A DNA stretch of 64,000 bases from CAG-390 sp045543615. Its GTDB lineage: Bacteria; Bacillota; Clostridia; Oscillospirales; CAG-272. The notes under the pieces are model-generated. The model made no database searches, was not told the origin of the DNA, and saw nothing but the letters and a program-made list of their open reading frames with translations. Positions 19,021-27,848 of this stretch are shown piece after piece. Every line of letters begins with the position of its first letter. Positions within the stretch are counted from its first letter, which is position 1. A program made the translations under genes and the position numbers. The stretch lies in contig JAZPXL010000037.1 in assembly GCA_045543615.1 (NCBI GenBank), positions 68,079-132,078 on the forward strand. Reading direction: 5' to 3'.

Positions 19021-19827
19021 ATGAAAAAATTATTTATGAAACTATTTATTGTTTTGTGCGTCGCAGCTCTTGCGCTTGGCGCAAGCGGAGCTGAGCCAAC
19101 AAATCCGGCAACGACTTATTCTTGGTATTGTAAGAGAGAAAAAGACAACAAGATGCCCCCGTTGCCCGAAGAGTTTTCTTTCATATCTCTATATGACGGA
19201 TATTGGATTGATAACTCTCGAACGGACGAAAGCGACGAGAAGGTTGCATATCTGACATTTGATGCAGGATACGAAAACGGAAACATCAGTCGTATACTTG
19301 ATACTCTTAAAGAAAAACAGGTGAGCGGTGCTTTTTTCATATTATTGAATATGGTAGAAAATGAACCCGAGCTTGTAATGCGTATGGTAAACGAGGGCCA
19401 TACAGTTTGCAATCACACCGCACACCATAAGGATATGAGTAAAGTAAGAGACTCGGATGCATTTGGGAGCGAGCTCAAGACCTTGAGCGACGCGTTTAGC
19501 GATTTGACAGGTCAGAGCCTATCAAAATTTTATCGGCCTCCTGAGGGCAGATTTTCGGCCGAGAATCTTGAGTGTGCAAAATCTCTTGGTTATAAGACTA
19601 TTTTCTGGAGCTTTGCGTATGCAGATTGGGATAATCAAAAACAAATGTCGCAACAGTCGGCAAAGAAAAAGATTTTAGATAACATTCATAATGGAGCCGT
19701 TTTATTGCTTCATCCAACATCTAAAACCAATGCGGATATTTTAGGCGAAGTAATTGACGAAATGAAAAGGGAGGGGTATCGATTTGGAACGCTCGATGAA
19801 CTCGTGCAAAACGCTTCGGTTGGGTAA
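19021..19827 (+). CDS. PdaA-like polysaccharide deacetylase, secreted
   Basis: 268 residues. A signal peptide (KKLFMKLFIVLCVAALALG) is followed by a NodB domain. The metal-site motif reads TFDAGYENGN rather than TFDDG, the PdaA pattern, with the metal histidines in NHTAHH, then FYRPPEGRFS and LLLHP. PdaA enzymes deacetylate muramic acid residues and are needed to make cortex muramic-delta-lactam, in line with a spore former. Three ATGs in a row occur at 19015-19023; AAAGG ends at 19012, so the third (19021) has the best spacing. The 3' end overlaps the next deacetylase by 44 bases. Confidence 0.88.
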   Translation: MKKLFMKLFIVLCVAALALGASGAEPTNPATTYSWYCKREKDNKMPPLPEEFSFISLYDGYWIDNSRTDESDEKVAYLTFDAGYENGNISRILDTLKEKQVSGAFFILLNMVENEPELVMRMVNEGHTVCNHTAHHKDMSKVRDSDAFGSELKTLSDAFSDLTGQSLSKFYRPPEGRFSAENLECAKSLGYKTIFWSFAYADWDNQKQMSQQSAKKKILDNIHNGAVLLLHPTSKTNADILGEVIDEMKREGYRFGTLDELVQNASVG

Positions 19828-20518
19828 CGTAATCATTGTTTTATTTCTATCCACTTTGCTTTTGTTAGCTCTTGTTCTATCTACGCCCAAAGAATGCTCA
19901 TCGGCAGACGCAAGTCCCTGTCCAATATTTTCAAGTGTTGATACCGATGAGCATTTGATCGCACTTACTTTTGACGATGGTCCACACGAAACAAACACAT
20001 CCCGTGTTTTAGATCTGCTTGAAAGCGAAGGGGTTAAGGCGACATTTTTTGTTGTAGGCGAAAATGCTGCTGCTCATCCTGAGATCGTTGAGAGAATTAT
20101 TTCTGACGGCCACGAGATCGGCAATCACACCTACAAGCACACATATCTTGGCGGCAAGAATAAGACTGTTGTTGAGCACGAAATCGACCTTTGCGATGAT
20201 GAAATTTTCAATCATTGTGAATATTCGTCAAAGCTTTTGCGACCTCCCGGTGGAATATATGACACAACTGTTTCGTCAGTTTGCGCTGAACGCGGTTACA
20301 CTATGGTACTCTGGAGTATTGACACAAGGGACTGGTCTGGAGCTGACGCAACAAGCATCGAGAAGACTATAATGGACAATATTGACGATGGCTCGATAAT
20401 TTTGTGTCACGATTTCACTTCTTTCAAAAGTAACACCATTGAGGCACTTGAGGTGGTCATTCCAAAACTAAAAAAGCTCGGATACCGATTTGTTACGGTA
20501 TCCGAGCTGATAGAATAA
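19784..20518 (+). CDS. NodB-domain polysaccharide deacetylase, membrane anchored or secreted
   Basis: 244 residues with an N-terminal hydrophobic segment (VIIVLFLSTLLLLALVL) and a NodB domain holding canonical motifs: LTFDDGPHETNT (motif 1), HEIGNHTYKH (metal histidines), LLRPPGG, WSIDTRDW and ILCHD. It probably deacetylates peptidoglycan or a related glycan outside the membrane. The TTG at 19784 is the best start: GGAGG at 19770-19774 lies nine bases upstream, whereas the ATG at 19796 is too far. The start lies inside the preceding deacetylase gene in another frame, so the two are probably translationally coupled. Confidence 0.88.
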   Translation: MERSMNSCKTLRLGNVIIVLFLSTLLLLALVLSTPKECSSADASPCPIFSSVDTDEHLIALTFDDGPHETNTSRVLDLLESEGVKATFFVVGENAAAHPEIVERIISDGHEIGNHTYKHTYLGGKNKTVVEHEIDLCDDEIFNHCEYSSKLLRPPGGIYDTTVSSVCAERGYTMVLWSIDTRDWSGADATSIEKTIMDNIDDGSIILCHDFTSFKSNTIEALEVVIPKLKKLGYRFVTVSELIE

Positions 20519-21457
20519 TTAATTGTCAGTTTTGATCATATACTTTTCGATAACAGGATAAGCACCGTAAGTTGACAGGAGAATAATACTCGGGATCAAA
20601 TAAACAAGAGGAAGTATAAATGGCACAACAATCTTAAGTGGCCAACAAGCAATTGCGAGCAAAACATTTATGAGCACAAGAATAAACATTCCTCCAAAGC
20701 CCATAAGGTTTCTTCCGATTCCGAGTATAGAGAAAATCAGCGCATTCTTTAAAATCTTGAATATCTTGATATCAAATGTAACAAGCATCAGATAAATATA
20801 AAATCTCATAAAGAAATAGATAATTACCAGTGCAACTGTAACAAAATAGAAGAGATCTAACTGGAACGTGCCGCCTCTTGAAGAGAAGTACACGAAATCA
20901 TATATAAGAACGCAAATGATTGCAAAGTCAATGTATCCAAGAATAAGTCCCTGCTTCCAATTGCGCTTGATAGCGTAGAAGAAATCGCTTGTCATAAACA
21001 CGGGGTCGCCCCTGAGCATTCCTCTTGTGCAATAGGTAGCACCAACGTGAACAAGTCCCCAGATTGAAGCAAGAAGGACAAAGAGAAGTATGAATACCCA
21101 AATAATTGCAGGTGTAAATGTTGGAAGCTCAAGCTGTATGCCGTATACTCCCAAAAGAGGGGCAAAGGACGTGCTTTCTCCAATCATTTGCGAGCCGTAT
21201 AGAGTGCTATACAAAACACTTGTTTGTGATGGAGTTGTAGGTCTAGTGATATAAATATACAGAGCGATAAGCGGTATCACAAGCAAAGGCAATGTAAGGA
21301 AATTGAGCGACAATATGCGCGTGAAGTTTCTGACATAGAATTTCGGCATACTGATGAGATTTGGCACGAAAGGCTTTTCATCCTTTGATACGCCGGGGCC
21401 ATCTCGGTTCATATCGAACAATCTGAACTTCTTTCTTTCTTTTTGGGGTTTTGACAT
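20519..21457 (-). CDS. Polytopic membrane protein, YesL/DUF624-like
   Basis: 312 residues. A positively charged, Lys- and Arg-rich N-terminal tail (about 1-45) precedes roughly six membrane segments. The segment around RNFTRILSLNFLTL and the later SDFFYAIKRNWKQGLILGYID resemble the YesL (DUF624) family, whose members accompany sugar-transport or membrane-stress genes in Firmicutes. The function is unknown. It sits downstream of another membrane protein on the same strand, 17 bases apart, and converges with the deacetylase gene. Confidence 0.6.
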   Translation of the reverse strand: MSKPQKERKKFRLFDMNRDGPGVSKDEKPFVPNLISMPKFYVRNFTRILSLNFLTLPLLVIPLIALYIYITRPTTPSQTSVLYSTLYGSQMIGESTSFAPLLGVYGIQLELPTFTPAIIWVFILLFVLLASIWGLVHVGATYCTRGMLRGDPVFMTSDFFYAIKRNWKQGLILGYIDFAIICVLIYDFVYFSSRGGTFQLDLFYFVTVALVIIYFFMRFYIYLMLVTFDIKIFKILKNALIFSILGIGRNLMGFGGMFILVLINVLLAIACWPLKIVVPFILPLVYLIPSIILLSTYGAYPVIEKYMIKTDN

Positions 21458-21474
21458 TTTGAACCTCTCGAAAT

Positions 21475-22128
21475 TTAAACAACAGTTAATAGTTTTAGTA
21501 GTAATGACAGAGCCATCCTCAATAAAAGAGAAGAGCCAAGAAAAATCAAAAGAGTAGTGATGTAGTGATAAAACTCTTTTGTGAATACCCAGGATTGCTC
21601 GCCACTCTTATATAGCTTGGATATCTTACCTGAGTCTTTAGATAGAATTGACAGAAATATCGGAACAATAAGTTTAAAGGCAGAGTAGAATACTAATGAT
21701 AAGATTATTGAAACTGACGTTTGTTTCGCATCAGAATCAATCGTACTGAGCTGTGTTATTGTTGAAATCACACCGTAACCCAAGAAATACCCGGAGAGAA
21801 GTGAAACTAGATAATATAGTGAATTGCCAATAAAGCTTATGCCACCTATGGCTACAACTACCACAAGCACAATATCGCTCAGAGTATATTCCAATATAGA
21901 TGAAATATACTCAAAGAGATTTTTAGTATTTAAAGTAGGGCAGACCGAATCAGAGACAATTACATCATAAACACGCCCTCCAAGCTCAAAACCACTAAGA
22001 GCTGACACTATCAAAGAAACAGCAAGTCCAACAACAAACAAAAGCGTTATTTTGGAAAAAAGTGAAGAAGAGAGCCCGCAGGTGTCAATTATATTCTTTT
22101 TAAGACCTCTGATAAATCCATTAATCAT
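21475..22128 (-). CDS. Membrane protein, possibly SpoIIM-like
   Basis: 217 residues with five or six hydrophobic helices. The size and layout, with a helix pair around SLLSGYFLGYGVISTI, are reminiscent of SpoIIM, a component of the engulfment complex, but no diagnostic residue pattern is certain. GAGGTG precedes the ATG at 22128; the longer TTG start at 22140 would overlap this site. It is followed by the YesL-like gene on the same strand. Nearby spoIIID and the PdaA-like gene make a sporulation link plausible, but this is inference. Confidence 0.5.
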   Translation of the reverse strand: MINGFIRGLKKNIIDTCGLSSSLFSKITLLFVVGLAVSLIVSALSGFELGGRVYDVIVSDSVCPTLNTKNLFEYISSILEYTLSDIVLVVVVAIGGISFIGNSLYYLVSLLSGYFLGYGVISTITQLSTIDSDAKQTSVSIILSLVFYSAFKLIVPIFLSILSKDSGKISKLYKSGEQSWVFTKEFYHYITTLLIFLGSSLLLRMALSLLLKLLTVV

Positions 22129-22186
22129 CTTGCACCTCAATTATGTTTAATAAAACATATGCAAGAGACAGGGAAATATTCACGCT

Positions 22187-22957
22187 TTATGAATTCTGGC
22201 GCAACACCTCATATGAGAGAATTGAAACTGCAGACGTAGTAGATAGCGAACCTATAAATTCCCCACTATAAGGAATTTTTATATTAATATCTGACAGTTC
22301 AAGTACCTTTGATGAAATACCACGCTTTTCGCCACCAATGACAAGCAGGAGTGGCTTTTTAAGATTCGCCTCGTAACAAAGAGATGAATTCGGTATGGCA
22401 GCCGACGCAATTGTGTATCCACGTTCTTTATAAGCAACAACCGCCTCTAGGCTTTCTGTAAGACGTATATCAAGCAGCTCTGAGGCACCGGCTGACGAAC
22501 GGCACACAAGACCATCCGAACCGTTTGGAAGCCTTGTAGGCAAAATTACACTATCTGCACCACAAGCATAAATGGTTCTGAGCGAATATGCAAGGCTGTA
22601 TGGATCTTCAATTCCATCGAGAATCACAACAAATCCATCGTGTAAAATTTCGCCATCACTCACTGCTTTATAAACAGCACCCGAGGCAAGGGCAAGAATG
22701 CCTCCGTGAGTTTTTCCTGTTGCAAGACTATCTATTGTTGCCTCATCTGTAACTACAAGCTCAAAACCCAGCTCCACTGCAGCATTTTTTATAAAGGCAA
22801 ATCTGCCTCTTTCCTTGCGTATTTTGCTTTTTTCAAAATACACTTTGAGTATTTTTCTACGGCAAATACCTTTTCTTGTCGCATTAATGAGTGCCGAAAC
22901 TGAGGTCATACCCTCAAATAATATCTGTTCTTGATTGTTAATCGTAGAATTATTCAT
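22187..22957 (-). CDS. SpoU/TrmH-family RNA 2'-O-methyltransferase-like protein
   Basis: 256 residues. An N-terminal substrate-binding domain (ILFEGMTSVSALINA...) is followed by a SPOUT knot domain with FVVILDGIEDPYSLAYSLRT, LLLVIGGEKRGIS and IPYSGEFIGSLSTTSAVSILSYEV. Family enzymes methylate ribose 2'-OH in rRNA or tRNA. The third motif normally reads SLNVSxA; here Asn is replaced by Ser (SLSTTSA), and motif 1 has DPYSLAYSLRT for the usual DPxNxGxxxR, so activity may be altered or lost. A start at 22957 has AAGGAC upstream; a longer form from 23008 is possible. Divergent from spoIIID. Confidence 0.75.
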   Translation of the reverse strand: MNNSTINNQEQILFEGMTSVSALINATRKGICRRKILKVYFEKSKIRKERGRFAFIKNAAVELGFELVVTDEATIDSLATGKTHGGILALASGAVYKAVSDGEILHDGFVVILDGIEDPYSLAYSLRTIYACGADSVILPTRLPNGSDGLVCRSSAGASELLDIRLTESLEAVVAYKERGYTIASAAIPNSSLCYEANLKKPLLLVIGGEKRGISSKVLELSDINIKIPYSGEFIGSLSTTSAVSILSYEVLRQNS

Positions 22958-23042
22958 TCTTTTGTCCTTTTTTACATAAAGCAAGAATTTATACTTTGAG
23001 TCACTCATATAAATGTATCAAGAAAATACTCGAGGTAATTCA

Positions 23043-23318
23043 ATGATATATATTTCTCAAGGTAAAGAAAGATGTGAAACGCTCGGGCTGTACATAATCG
23101 AAAACAATGCAACCGTAAGAAAAACTGCCGCACGCTTTGGAATAAGCAAAAGCACTGTACATAAAGATGTAACAAAGATACTTAAATACACAAATCCAAC
23201 GATCTACGCACAAGTCGCCTTAGTTCTCGCTGCCAACAAATCCGAGAGGCACCTGAGAGGTGGCGAGGCAACAAGGCAAAAGTATGAGCAAATCAGGCAA
23301 AAGCAAACAAATCAATGA
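23043..23318 (+). CDS. spoIIID: Sporulation transcriptional regulator SpoIIID
   Basis: 91 residues with the SpoIIID core: ETLGLYIIENNATVRKTAARFGISKSTVHKDVTKIL (helix-turn-helix) and the family hallmark ERHLRGGEATRQKYE. SpoIIID is the mother-cell regulator that modulates the sigma-E regulon during endospore formation, so the organism of the left part almost certainly sporulates or descends from a sporulator. GAGG at 23032-23035 is seven bases before the ATG at 23043; the upstream in-frame ATG at 23013 lacks a site. The gene overlaps the end of the convergent CvpA-like gene by seven bases. Confidence 0.93.
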   Translation: MIYISQGKERCETLGLYIIENNATVRKTAARFGISKSTVHKDVTKILKYTNPTIYAQVALVLAANKSERHLRGGEATRQKYEQIRQKQTNQ

Positions 23319-25456
23319 ATGGAGTGACCTAGAACGATAAGGGCGATATAGTCGCAAGCCTTTTTATGCTCCTCAGAACCATTTTCATTGATGCTTGTAA
23401 GGGAATCGACAAGATTGTTTTTAGCATTCTCGTCAAGCTTGCCTGCAAATCCAAGAGGATCTGCAACAGAATTTCCTGACTCGTCAACGCAAAAACTCTC
23501 AAGAGTGTCTGTAAAAATAGTTGAGGACACACAGTTCTGAACAAATTCATCGGACTCTTCCTTAGTGGACAAGAATGCTGATTTATCAGCCTCTGTCTGA
23601 AGCTGTGCGATCTCAATAAGATTCGATACGGCAGCAGTTTCCTGCTTGATGTTGTCATCATTAGTATCAACAGCGGCCATATTATCGAGTATCTCTGAGA
23701 CAAACTTATTGCAATTTCCTGACTTATCCTCAGGTACTCCAAGAGATGTAAAGTAATTATCCGAATATACATCCTTAAGTGAGTCAGCTATCTCTTGGTT
23801 CATATTAGAAACGAGAACCTGTACGTCTTCATCACTTGGTTTCGTACCATTTGTTAGCGAATCTGCTACTGCAACACCTGCGGTTGCGCAGTTAAGAAGC
23901 TGTTCTATATCAGTATCGGATTCTCCCTTGATAGTGTTTTGGATAAGGTCTGTAAATCCATCGAACTCCATCTCAGGAAGAGAATTATTGAGCTGATCCA
24001 TCGCGCCCTTGGCAAGAATGCTGAGGGCGTCATTACTTACGATGTCGGACTTGCCGAGCATCTTGATAACCATTTGGAAGTCTGCAATTGTATCCTTATT
24101 AAACAAGCTGGACTGTCCGTCTGTGGACGAGAGCTTATCCATTATAGTTACCAGTGAGCAAAGAGCTTCAGCAAGAACTCTTGCTTCCTCTTCGGGTGTG
24201 TTATTGCCCTCAGCACCTCTCGAATGTCTAATTGAAGCAGAAATACTGTTAATATCTTTCTGCGCAATACCAATTGAATCAGCTGCAGTCGAAATGCCGT
24301 ATGCAGTAAATGACACGAAAATCCTATGGAATCTTTCGTTTTTGAGCATCGGAACGATTACAGATGAAACTTGTTCGGGATCTGTAAACATCAAAAGGGG
24401 GTTGTCTATATCAAACTCTTTAAGAATTGGAGAGTCTTTGAGAATCAAAAGAGTTTCGTATATCGTTGCAAAATCTTGAATGGTAGCTTCAGTATTAAGC
24501 TCGGAAAGATAATCAATTAGGTCAAGCACAAGAGTTGTCATATAAGGATCTTCACTTGATGATTTAATTTCTTTAAGCGACAAACCAAATACCGTTCTGT
24601 TTGCCAAAAGCTCTTTTGCCGAAACAGAGACAACTTCAGTATAAACATTTATAAATGTCGGGTTTTGTCTGACACTATTAAAGAACTCGAGCACTCGCTC
24701 AATGTCCTCTTTCGTCACCTCTTCGCCTTCCTCGGCATCTAGTGCATAAATAACATCGAAAGCATCTGAAACAAGAGCTACATCCTTACGAAGAGATGAG
24801 CCCTGACTGCCACCGTAAGAGAACATATAGTCCATAGCAACAGTATATGGCTTGGACTGTGAAACAACCACACAGGGATTTGAGTTAAAACGGTCAAGTG
24901 TCTCTTCAATACTTTGGCTTTCTTTAGGTGATATTTTCGGAAGAACTTCTGAAGCAATTGAGGTCAAGTAACCAACAGGAGCAAACACAACAGTTGAGAA
25001 GAGGAAGCCCGCAACGATACCAACTGCAACAGATGTAAGTGTGTGGATCTTTGGTGTGTCGTTTTTACCCGGAACCATTCTCCCAACAAAAATTGAGGCG
25101 ATAAAAGCCACAAGATAAAGAACAGCGAAGAAAACTACAAACGCCAGAACTGAGCCGATTATTCCATACAAATGTTCGGCTGTAACGGGATACAATTGAA
25201 GAACTCCGAGTGATAAATATTGTTCCAGATCAGGAACAACAGAATATAGCGTTGAAAACAACGTAGGAGCGATCAATGGCGAGATCCATTTTGTTATAAA
25301 CACAGAAAGAACAACTGCAACAGAAACACATCCAACGTGGACAAGCATTCTGTAAAGTCCCTTTACAAGTGCAATAATCACACTCACGACGATATAAAAA
25401 GCTACTAAAGCATAAACTATGATTGTGAGAAAGGAACCAAGATCAACAGTACTCAT
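23312..25456 (-). CDS. Large CvpA-like membrane protein, unknown function
   Basis: 714 residues. The N-terminal 190 residues hold about five helices in a CvpA-like layout (FLTIIVYALVAFYIVVSVIIALVKGLYRMLVHVG...). The remaining 520 residues are soluble, acidic and Ser/Asp/Glu-rich with many helical stretches, no recognised domain and no cysteine motif. The protein is probably a membrane-anchored extracytoplasmic or cytoplasmic scaffold. The ATG at 25456 is chosen because the earlier candidate at 25498 overlaps the -10 region of a consensus promoter; GAGGAG lies 11 bases upstream. A single-gene transcription unit that converges on spoIIID. Confidence 0.7.
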   Translation of the reverse strand: MSTVDLGSFLTIIVYALVAFYIVVSVIIALVKGLYRMLVHVGCVSVAVVLSVFITKWISPLIAPTLFSTLYSVVPDLEQYLSLGVLQLYPVTAEHLYGIIGSVLAFVVFFAVLYLVAFIASIFVGRMVPGKNDTPKIHTLTSVAVGIVAGFLFSTVVFAPVGYLTSIASEVLPKISPKESQSIEETLDRFNSNPCVVVSQSKPYTVAMDYMFSYGGSQGSSLRKDVALVSDAFDVIYALDAEEGEEVTKEDIERVLEFFNSVRQNPTFINVYTEVVSVSAKELLANRTVFGLSLKEIKSSSEDPYMTTLVLDLIDYLSELNTEATIQDFATIYETLLILKDSPILKEFDIDNPLLMFTDPEQVSSVIVPMLKNERFHRIFVSFTAYGISTAADSIGIAQKDINSISASIRHSRGAEGNNTPEEEARVLAEALCSLVTIMDKLSSTDGQSSLFNKDTIADFQMVIKMLGKSDIVSNDALSILAKGAMDQLNNSLPEMEFDGFTDLIQNTIKGESDTDIEQLLNCATAGVAVADSLTNGTKPSDEDVQVLVSNMNQEIADSLKDVYSDNYFTSLGVPEDKSGNCNKFVSEILDNMAAVDTNDDNIKQETAAVSNLIEIAQLQTEADKSAFLSTKEESDEFVQNCVSSTIFTDTLESFCVDESGNSVADPLGFAGKLDENAKNNLVDSLTSINENGSEEHKKACDYIALIVLGHSIH

Positions 25457-25489
25457 TGCAGACAACACTCCTCGAATATAATTATAAAT

Positions 25490-25518
25490 ATTATACATCT
25501 TTTCTATAATAATGTCAA
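25490..25518 (-). promoter_or_regulatory. Consensus sigma-A promoter of the 714-residue membrane protein
   Basis: Reading leftward: TTGACA (25513-25518), exactly 17 bases, TATAAT (25490-25495), a perfect match at both boxes. Predicted transcription starts near 25483, about 27 bases before the ATG at 25456. Strong vegetative expression is implied. Confidence 0.85.
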
Positions 25519-25656
25519 GACAATATTTATTTTATCACAAAAACTTGACATTTTTGATAAGCTTATGTTTGATGTTGTCAAAATTTGTTTCCTTGCATAG
25601 AATAATAACAGAGTGGAAACTTTCAAGACTCTTAGATTATAAAGGAGGACTTTATT

Positions 25657-26487
25657 ATGCCGGATAGCAGATTCGGTTGCGGATGTGCTCCGTCGAGTGG
25701 ATCTCGTGAGGTTTGCTGTATTGAGACAGACCGCATATATGACAGCTGCAGAGACCGTGATTGTTTCGAGAATGTTCGTGTAGTGCTTACGGACTACGGA
25801 AACGATATCATAAGCAGAACGAGTAATATCAGAGCTAAGGATGCATATATTGCCTGGACATATATCGGCATAGATCCTGTCAGATTTAACCGTGGGTTCT
25901 ATACCGTAAATATCAGATATTATATCAAAATAACATTTGAAGCTTGCATCGGCCCCAAACCACAGGAATTTGATGGCGTTGTAGCAATTGACAAAAAGGT
26001 GGTTCTTTACGGAGGAGAAAAGAACGTTAATGTGTTCCGTTCAGACCCTGAAAACTATTGCTATTGTCCACAGCCCGAGCCCGTAAATTGCAGTGCAAAA
26101 GCACCTGTTGCTGTTGTTGAAGCAACTGACCCGATAATTCTGACTGCCAATGTTTACGATAAGATAAACGCTCCGATATGTTGTTGCTGTTGTTGCTCGT
26201 CGGACGTTCCCGAGTTTGTATCAAATCAGCTTGACTCTCCAATTAGTGTATGCGATGCCGATGACGGAAGATTTCTTGCTGTATCTCTTGGAATTTTCTC
26301 TGTAATCAGGCTCGTAAGACCAACCCAAATTCTTGTAAACGCAACAGAGTATTGTGTTCCTGACAAGGAATGCATTGCACCAAAGGAAGAGAATCCCTGC
26401 GCAATATTCAACAGTATGGCGTTCCCTACAAATGAGTTTTGTGCACCAATCCCACATCAAGTAAATCCCTGCGGAAAATGTAACTAA
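25657..26487 (+). CDS. Cysteine-rich conserved Clostridia-type protein with a C6 run
   Basis: 276 residues, no signal peptide. The first half (IETDRIYDSC...ENVRVVLTDYG...FNRGFYTVNIRYYIKITFEACIG) is a beta-rich module that I associate with unnamed conserved proteins of Clostridia. The second half repeats a related shorter module after a run of six cysteines (at about residue 175-180, followed by SS). About 27 Cys in total, including the N-terminal CGCAP and the C-terminal CGKC. AAAGGAGGA precedes the ATG. A spore coat or other cross-linked envelope role would explain the Cys content but is inference. A CATAGAAT at 25596-25603 looks like a mother-cell sigma-E/K -10 element without a clear -35. 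Single gene between two terminator or promoter regions. Confidence 0.7.
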   Translation: MPDSRFGCGCAPSSGSREVCCIETDRIYDSCRDRDCFENVRVVLTDYGNDIISRTSNIRAKDAYIAWTYIGIDPVRFNRGFYTVNIRYYIKITFEACIGPKPQEFDGVVAIDKKVVLYGGEKNVNVFRSDPENYCYCPQPEPVNCSAKAPVAVVEATDPIILTANVYDKINAPICCCCCCSSDVPEFVSNQLDSPISVCDADDGRFLAVSLGIFSVIRLVRPTQILVNATEYCVPDKECIAPKEENPCAIFNSMAFPTNEFCAPIPHQVNPCGKCN

Positions 26488-26492
26488 CAAAA

Positions 26493-26525
26493 AAGGTGAC
26501 TCACTCTGTGAGTCACCTTGATTTT
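26493..26525. terminator. Bidirectional terminator between the Cys-rich gene and clpX
   Basis: AAGGTGACTCA (26493-26503) and TGAGTCACCTT (26509-26519) form a perfect stem with an A-run on the left and ATTTTTATTT on the right, so it can end both convergent transcripts. Confidence 0.85.
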
Positions 26526-27826
26526 TATTTAGCGATTATTGTTGCATCCGATTTGCCCCTAACGAAGTCACCTGTGATAATTACCCTTGCCACGTCATCT
26601 CTTGATGGCAGTTCATACATAAGCTTCATCATAACATTCTCGAATATTGAACGAAGGCCTCTTGCGCCTGTGTTGCGCTCAATAGCGAGCTCGGCAATAG
26701 CCTCTGCAGCCTCATCATCAAACTCAAGTTCAATACCGTCAAGAGCAAATAGCTTTGAATACTGACGTGTAAGAGCATTTTTGGGCTCCCTTATAATTCT
26801 TACAAGAGCATCTTTATCAAGACTATCAAGAGCAACTATAACAGGAATTCTTCCTACAAGTTCAGGAATAAGTCCGTATTTAACAATATCATGAGGATTT
26901 ACATCGGAGAAGTCAACACAGTTTTTGCCTGCTGTCTTCTTTTTAATCTCACCTGAAAAACCAATCTGTTGTGTTCCGTGGCGTCTGTCGATAATCTTAT
27001 CAAGACCGTCAAAGGCACCACCACAAATGAAGAGAATGTTTTCCGTATTGATCTGTATAAACTCCTGATTTGGATGCTTTCTGCCGCCCTGAGGTGGCAC
27101 ATTAGCAACCGTTCCTTCAAGAATTTTAAGAAGTGCCTGTTGAACTCCCTCGCCGGAAACGTCTCTTGTAATCGAGCGATTTTCGCTCTTACGGGAAATC
27201 TTATCTATCTCGTCGATATAAATAATTCCTCTTTCAGCTTTCTCAATATCAAAATCAGCTGCCTGAATGAGTCTAAGAAGAATGTTTTCAACATCCTCAC
27301 CTACATAACCAGCCTCTGTAAGAGTAGTAGCATCAGCGATAGCAAAGGGAACTTTAAGCGACTTTGCGAGAGTCTGTGCGATGTATGTCTTGCCGACACC
27401 TGTAGGGCCTATCAAAAGAACATTACTTTTACCAAGCTCAACACCATCGCTTGTCACAACCTCGTTTTTGTCCTTCTGACGTCTACGAGATGACTTAGAT
27501 GGAGCTAATGTTAAAACTCGCTTGTAGTGATTATATACAGCAACAGAAAGTGCAATTTTTGCAGCGTCCTGTCCTACAACATATTCATCAAGCAGGGTTT
27601 TGATTTCTATTGGCTTTGGCAGTGTTTCAAGAGTAAGGCTGTCGAAATCGACAGCCTCTTCTTGTTTCATCAGTGCCAAGCTTTCGTCAATAATATCCTG
27701 ACAGGTCTCAACGCAAAAATCGCAGATATAAAGTCCTGTTCCCGAGGGAATAAGGAAATTGACATCATCCTCGCCTCTCTGGCAGAAGGAACAGCGGTGA
27801 ATACCGCCGGAAGCTTTTCCCGACAT
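26525..27826 (-). CDS. clpX: ATP-dependent protease ATPase subunit ClpX
   Basis: 433 residues. An N-terminal zinc-binding domain (CSFC...CDFC, residues about 12-37) is followed by one AAA+ module: Walker A GPTGVGKT, pore loop GYVGED, Walker B IIYIDEIDKI, sensor and arginine-finger regions, and ELVGRIPV. IGF loop for ClpP docking: IGFSGEIK. It unfolds tagged substrates, including ssrA-tagged proteins from the tmRNA at 38736-39103, and feeds them to ClpP, which lies directly upstream on the same strand. The usual tig-clpP-clpX order is kept. Confidence 0.98.
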   Translation of the reverse strand: MSGKASGGIHRCSFCQRGEDDVNFLIPSGTGLYICDFCVETCQDIIDESLALMKQEEAVDFDSLTLETLPKPIEIKTLLDEYVVGQDAAKIALSVAVYNHYKRVLTLAPSKSSRRRQKDKNEVVTSDGVELGKSNVLLIGPTGVGKTYIAQTLAKSLKVPFAIADATTLTEAGYVGEDVENILLRLIQAADFDIEKAERGIIYIDEIDKISRKSENRSITRDVSGEGVQQALLKILEGTVANVPPQGGRKHPNQEFIQINTENILFICGGAFDGLDKIIDRRHGTQQIGFSGEIKKKTAGKNCVDFSDVNPHDIVKYGLIPELVGRIPVIVALDSLDKDALVRIIREPKNALTRQYSKLFALDGIELEFDDEAAEAIAELAIERNTGARGLRSIFENVMMKLMYELPSRDDVARVIITGDFVRGKSDATIIAK

Positions 27827-27848
27827 ATTATATACCTTTCTTTGTCAA

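Noticed and set aside
21354..21557. Small plus-strand frame between the two membrane protein genes
   Set aside because: It overlaps both minus-strand genes and has no ribosome binding site or family pattern.
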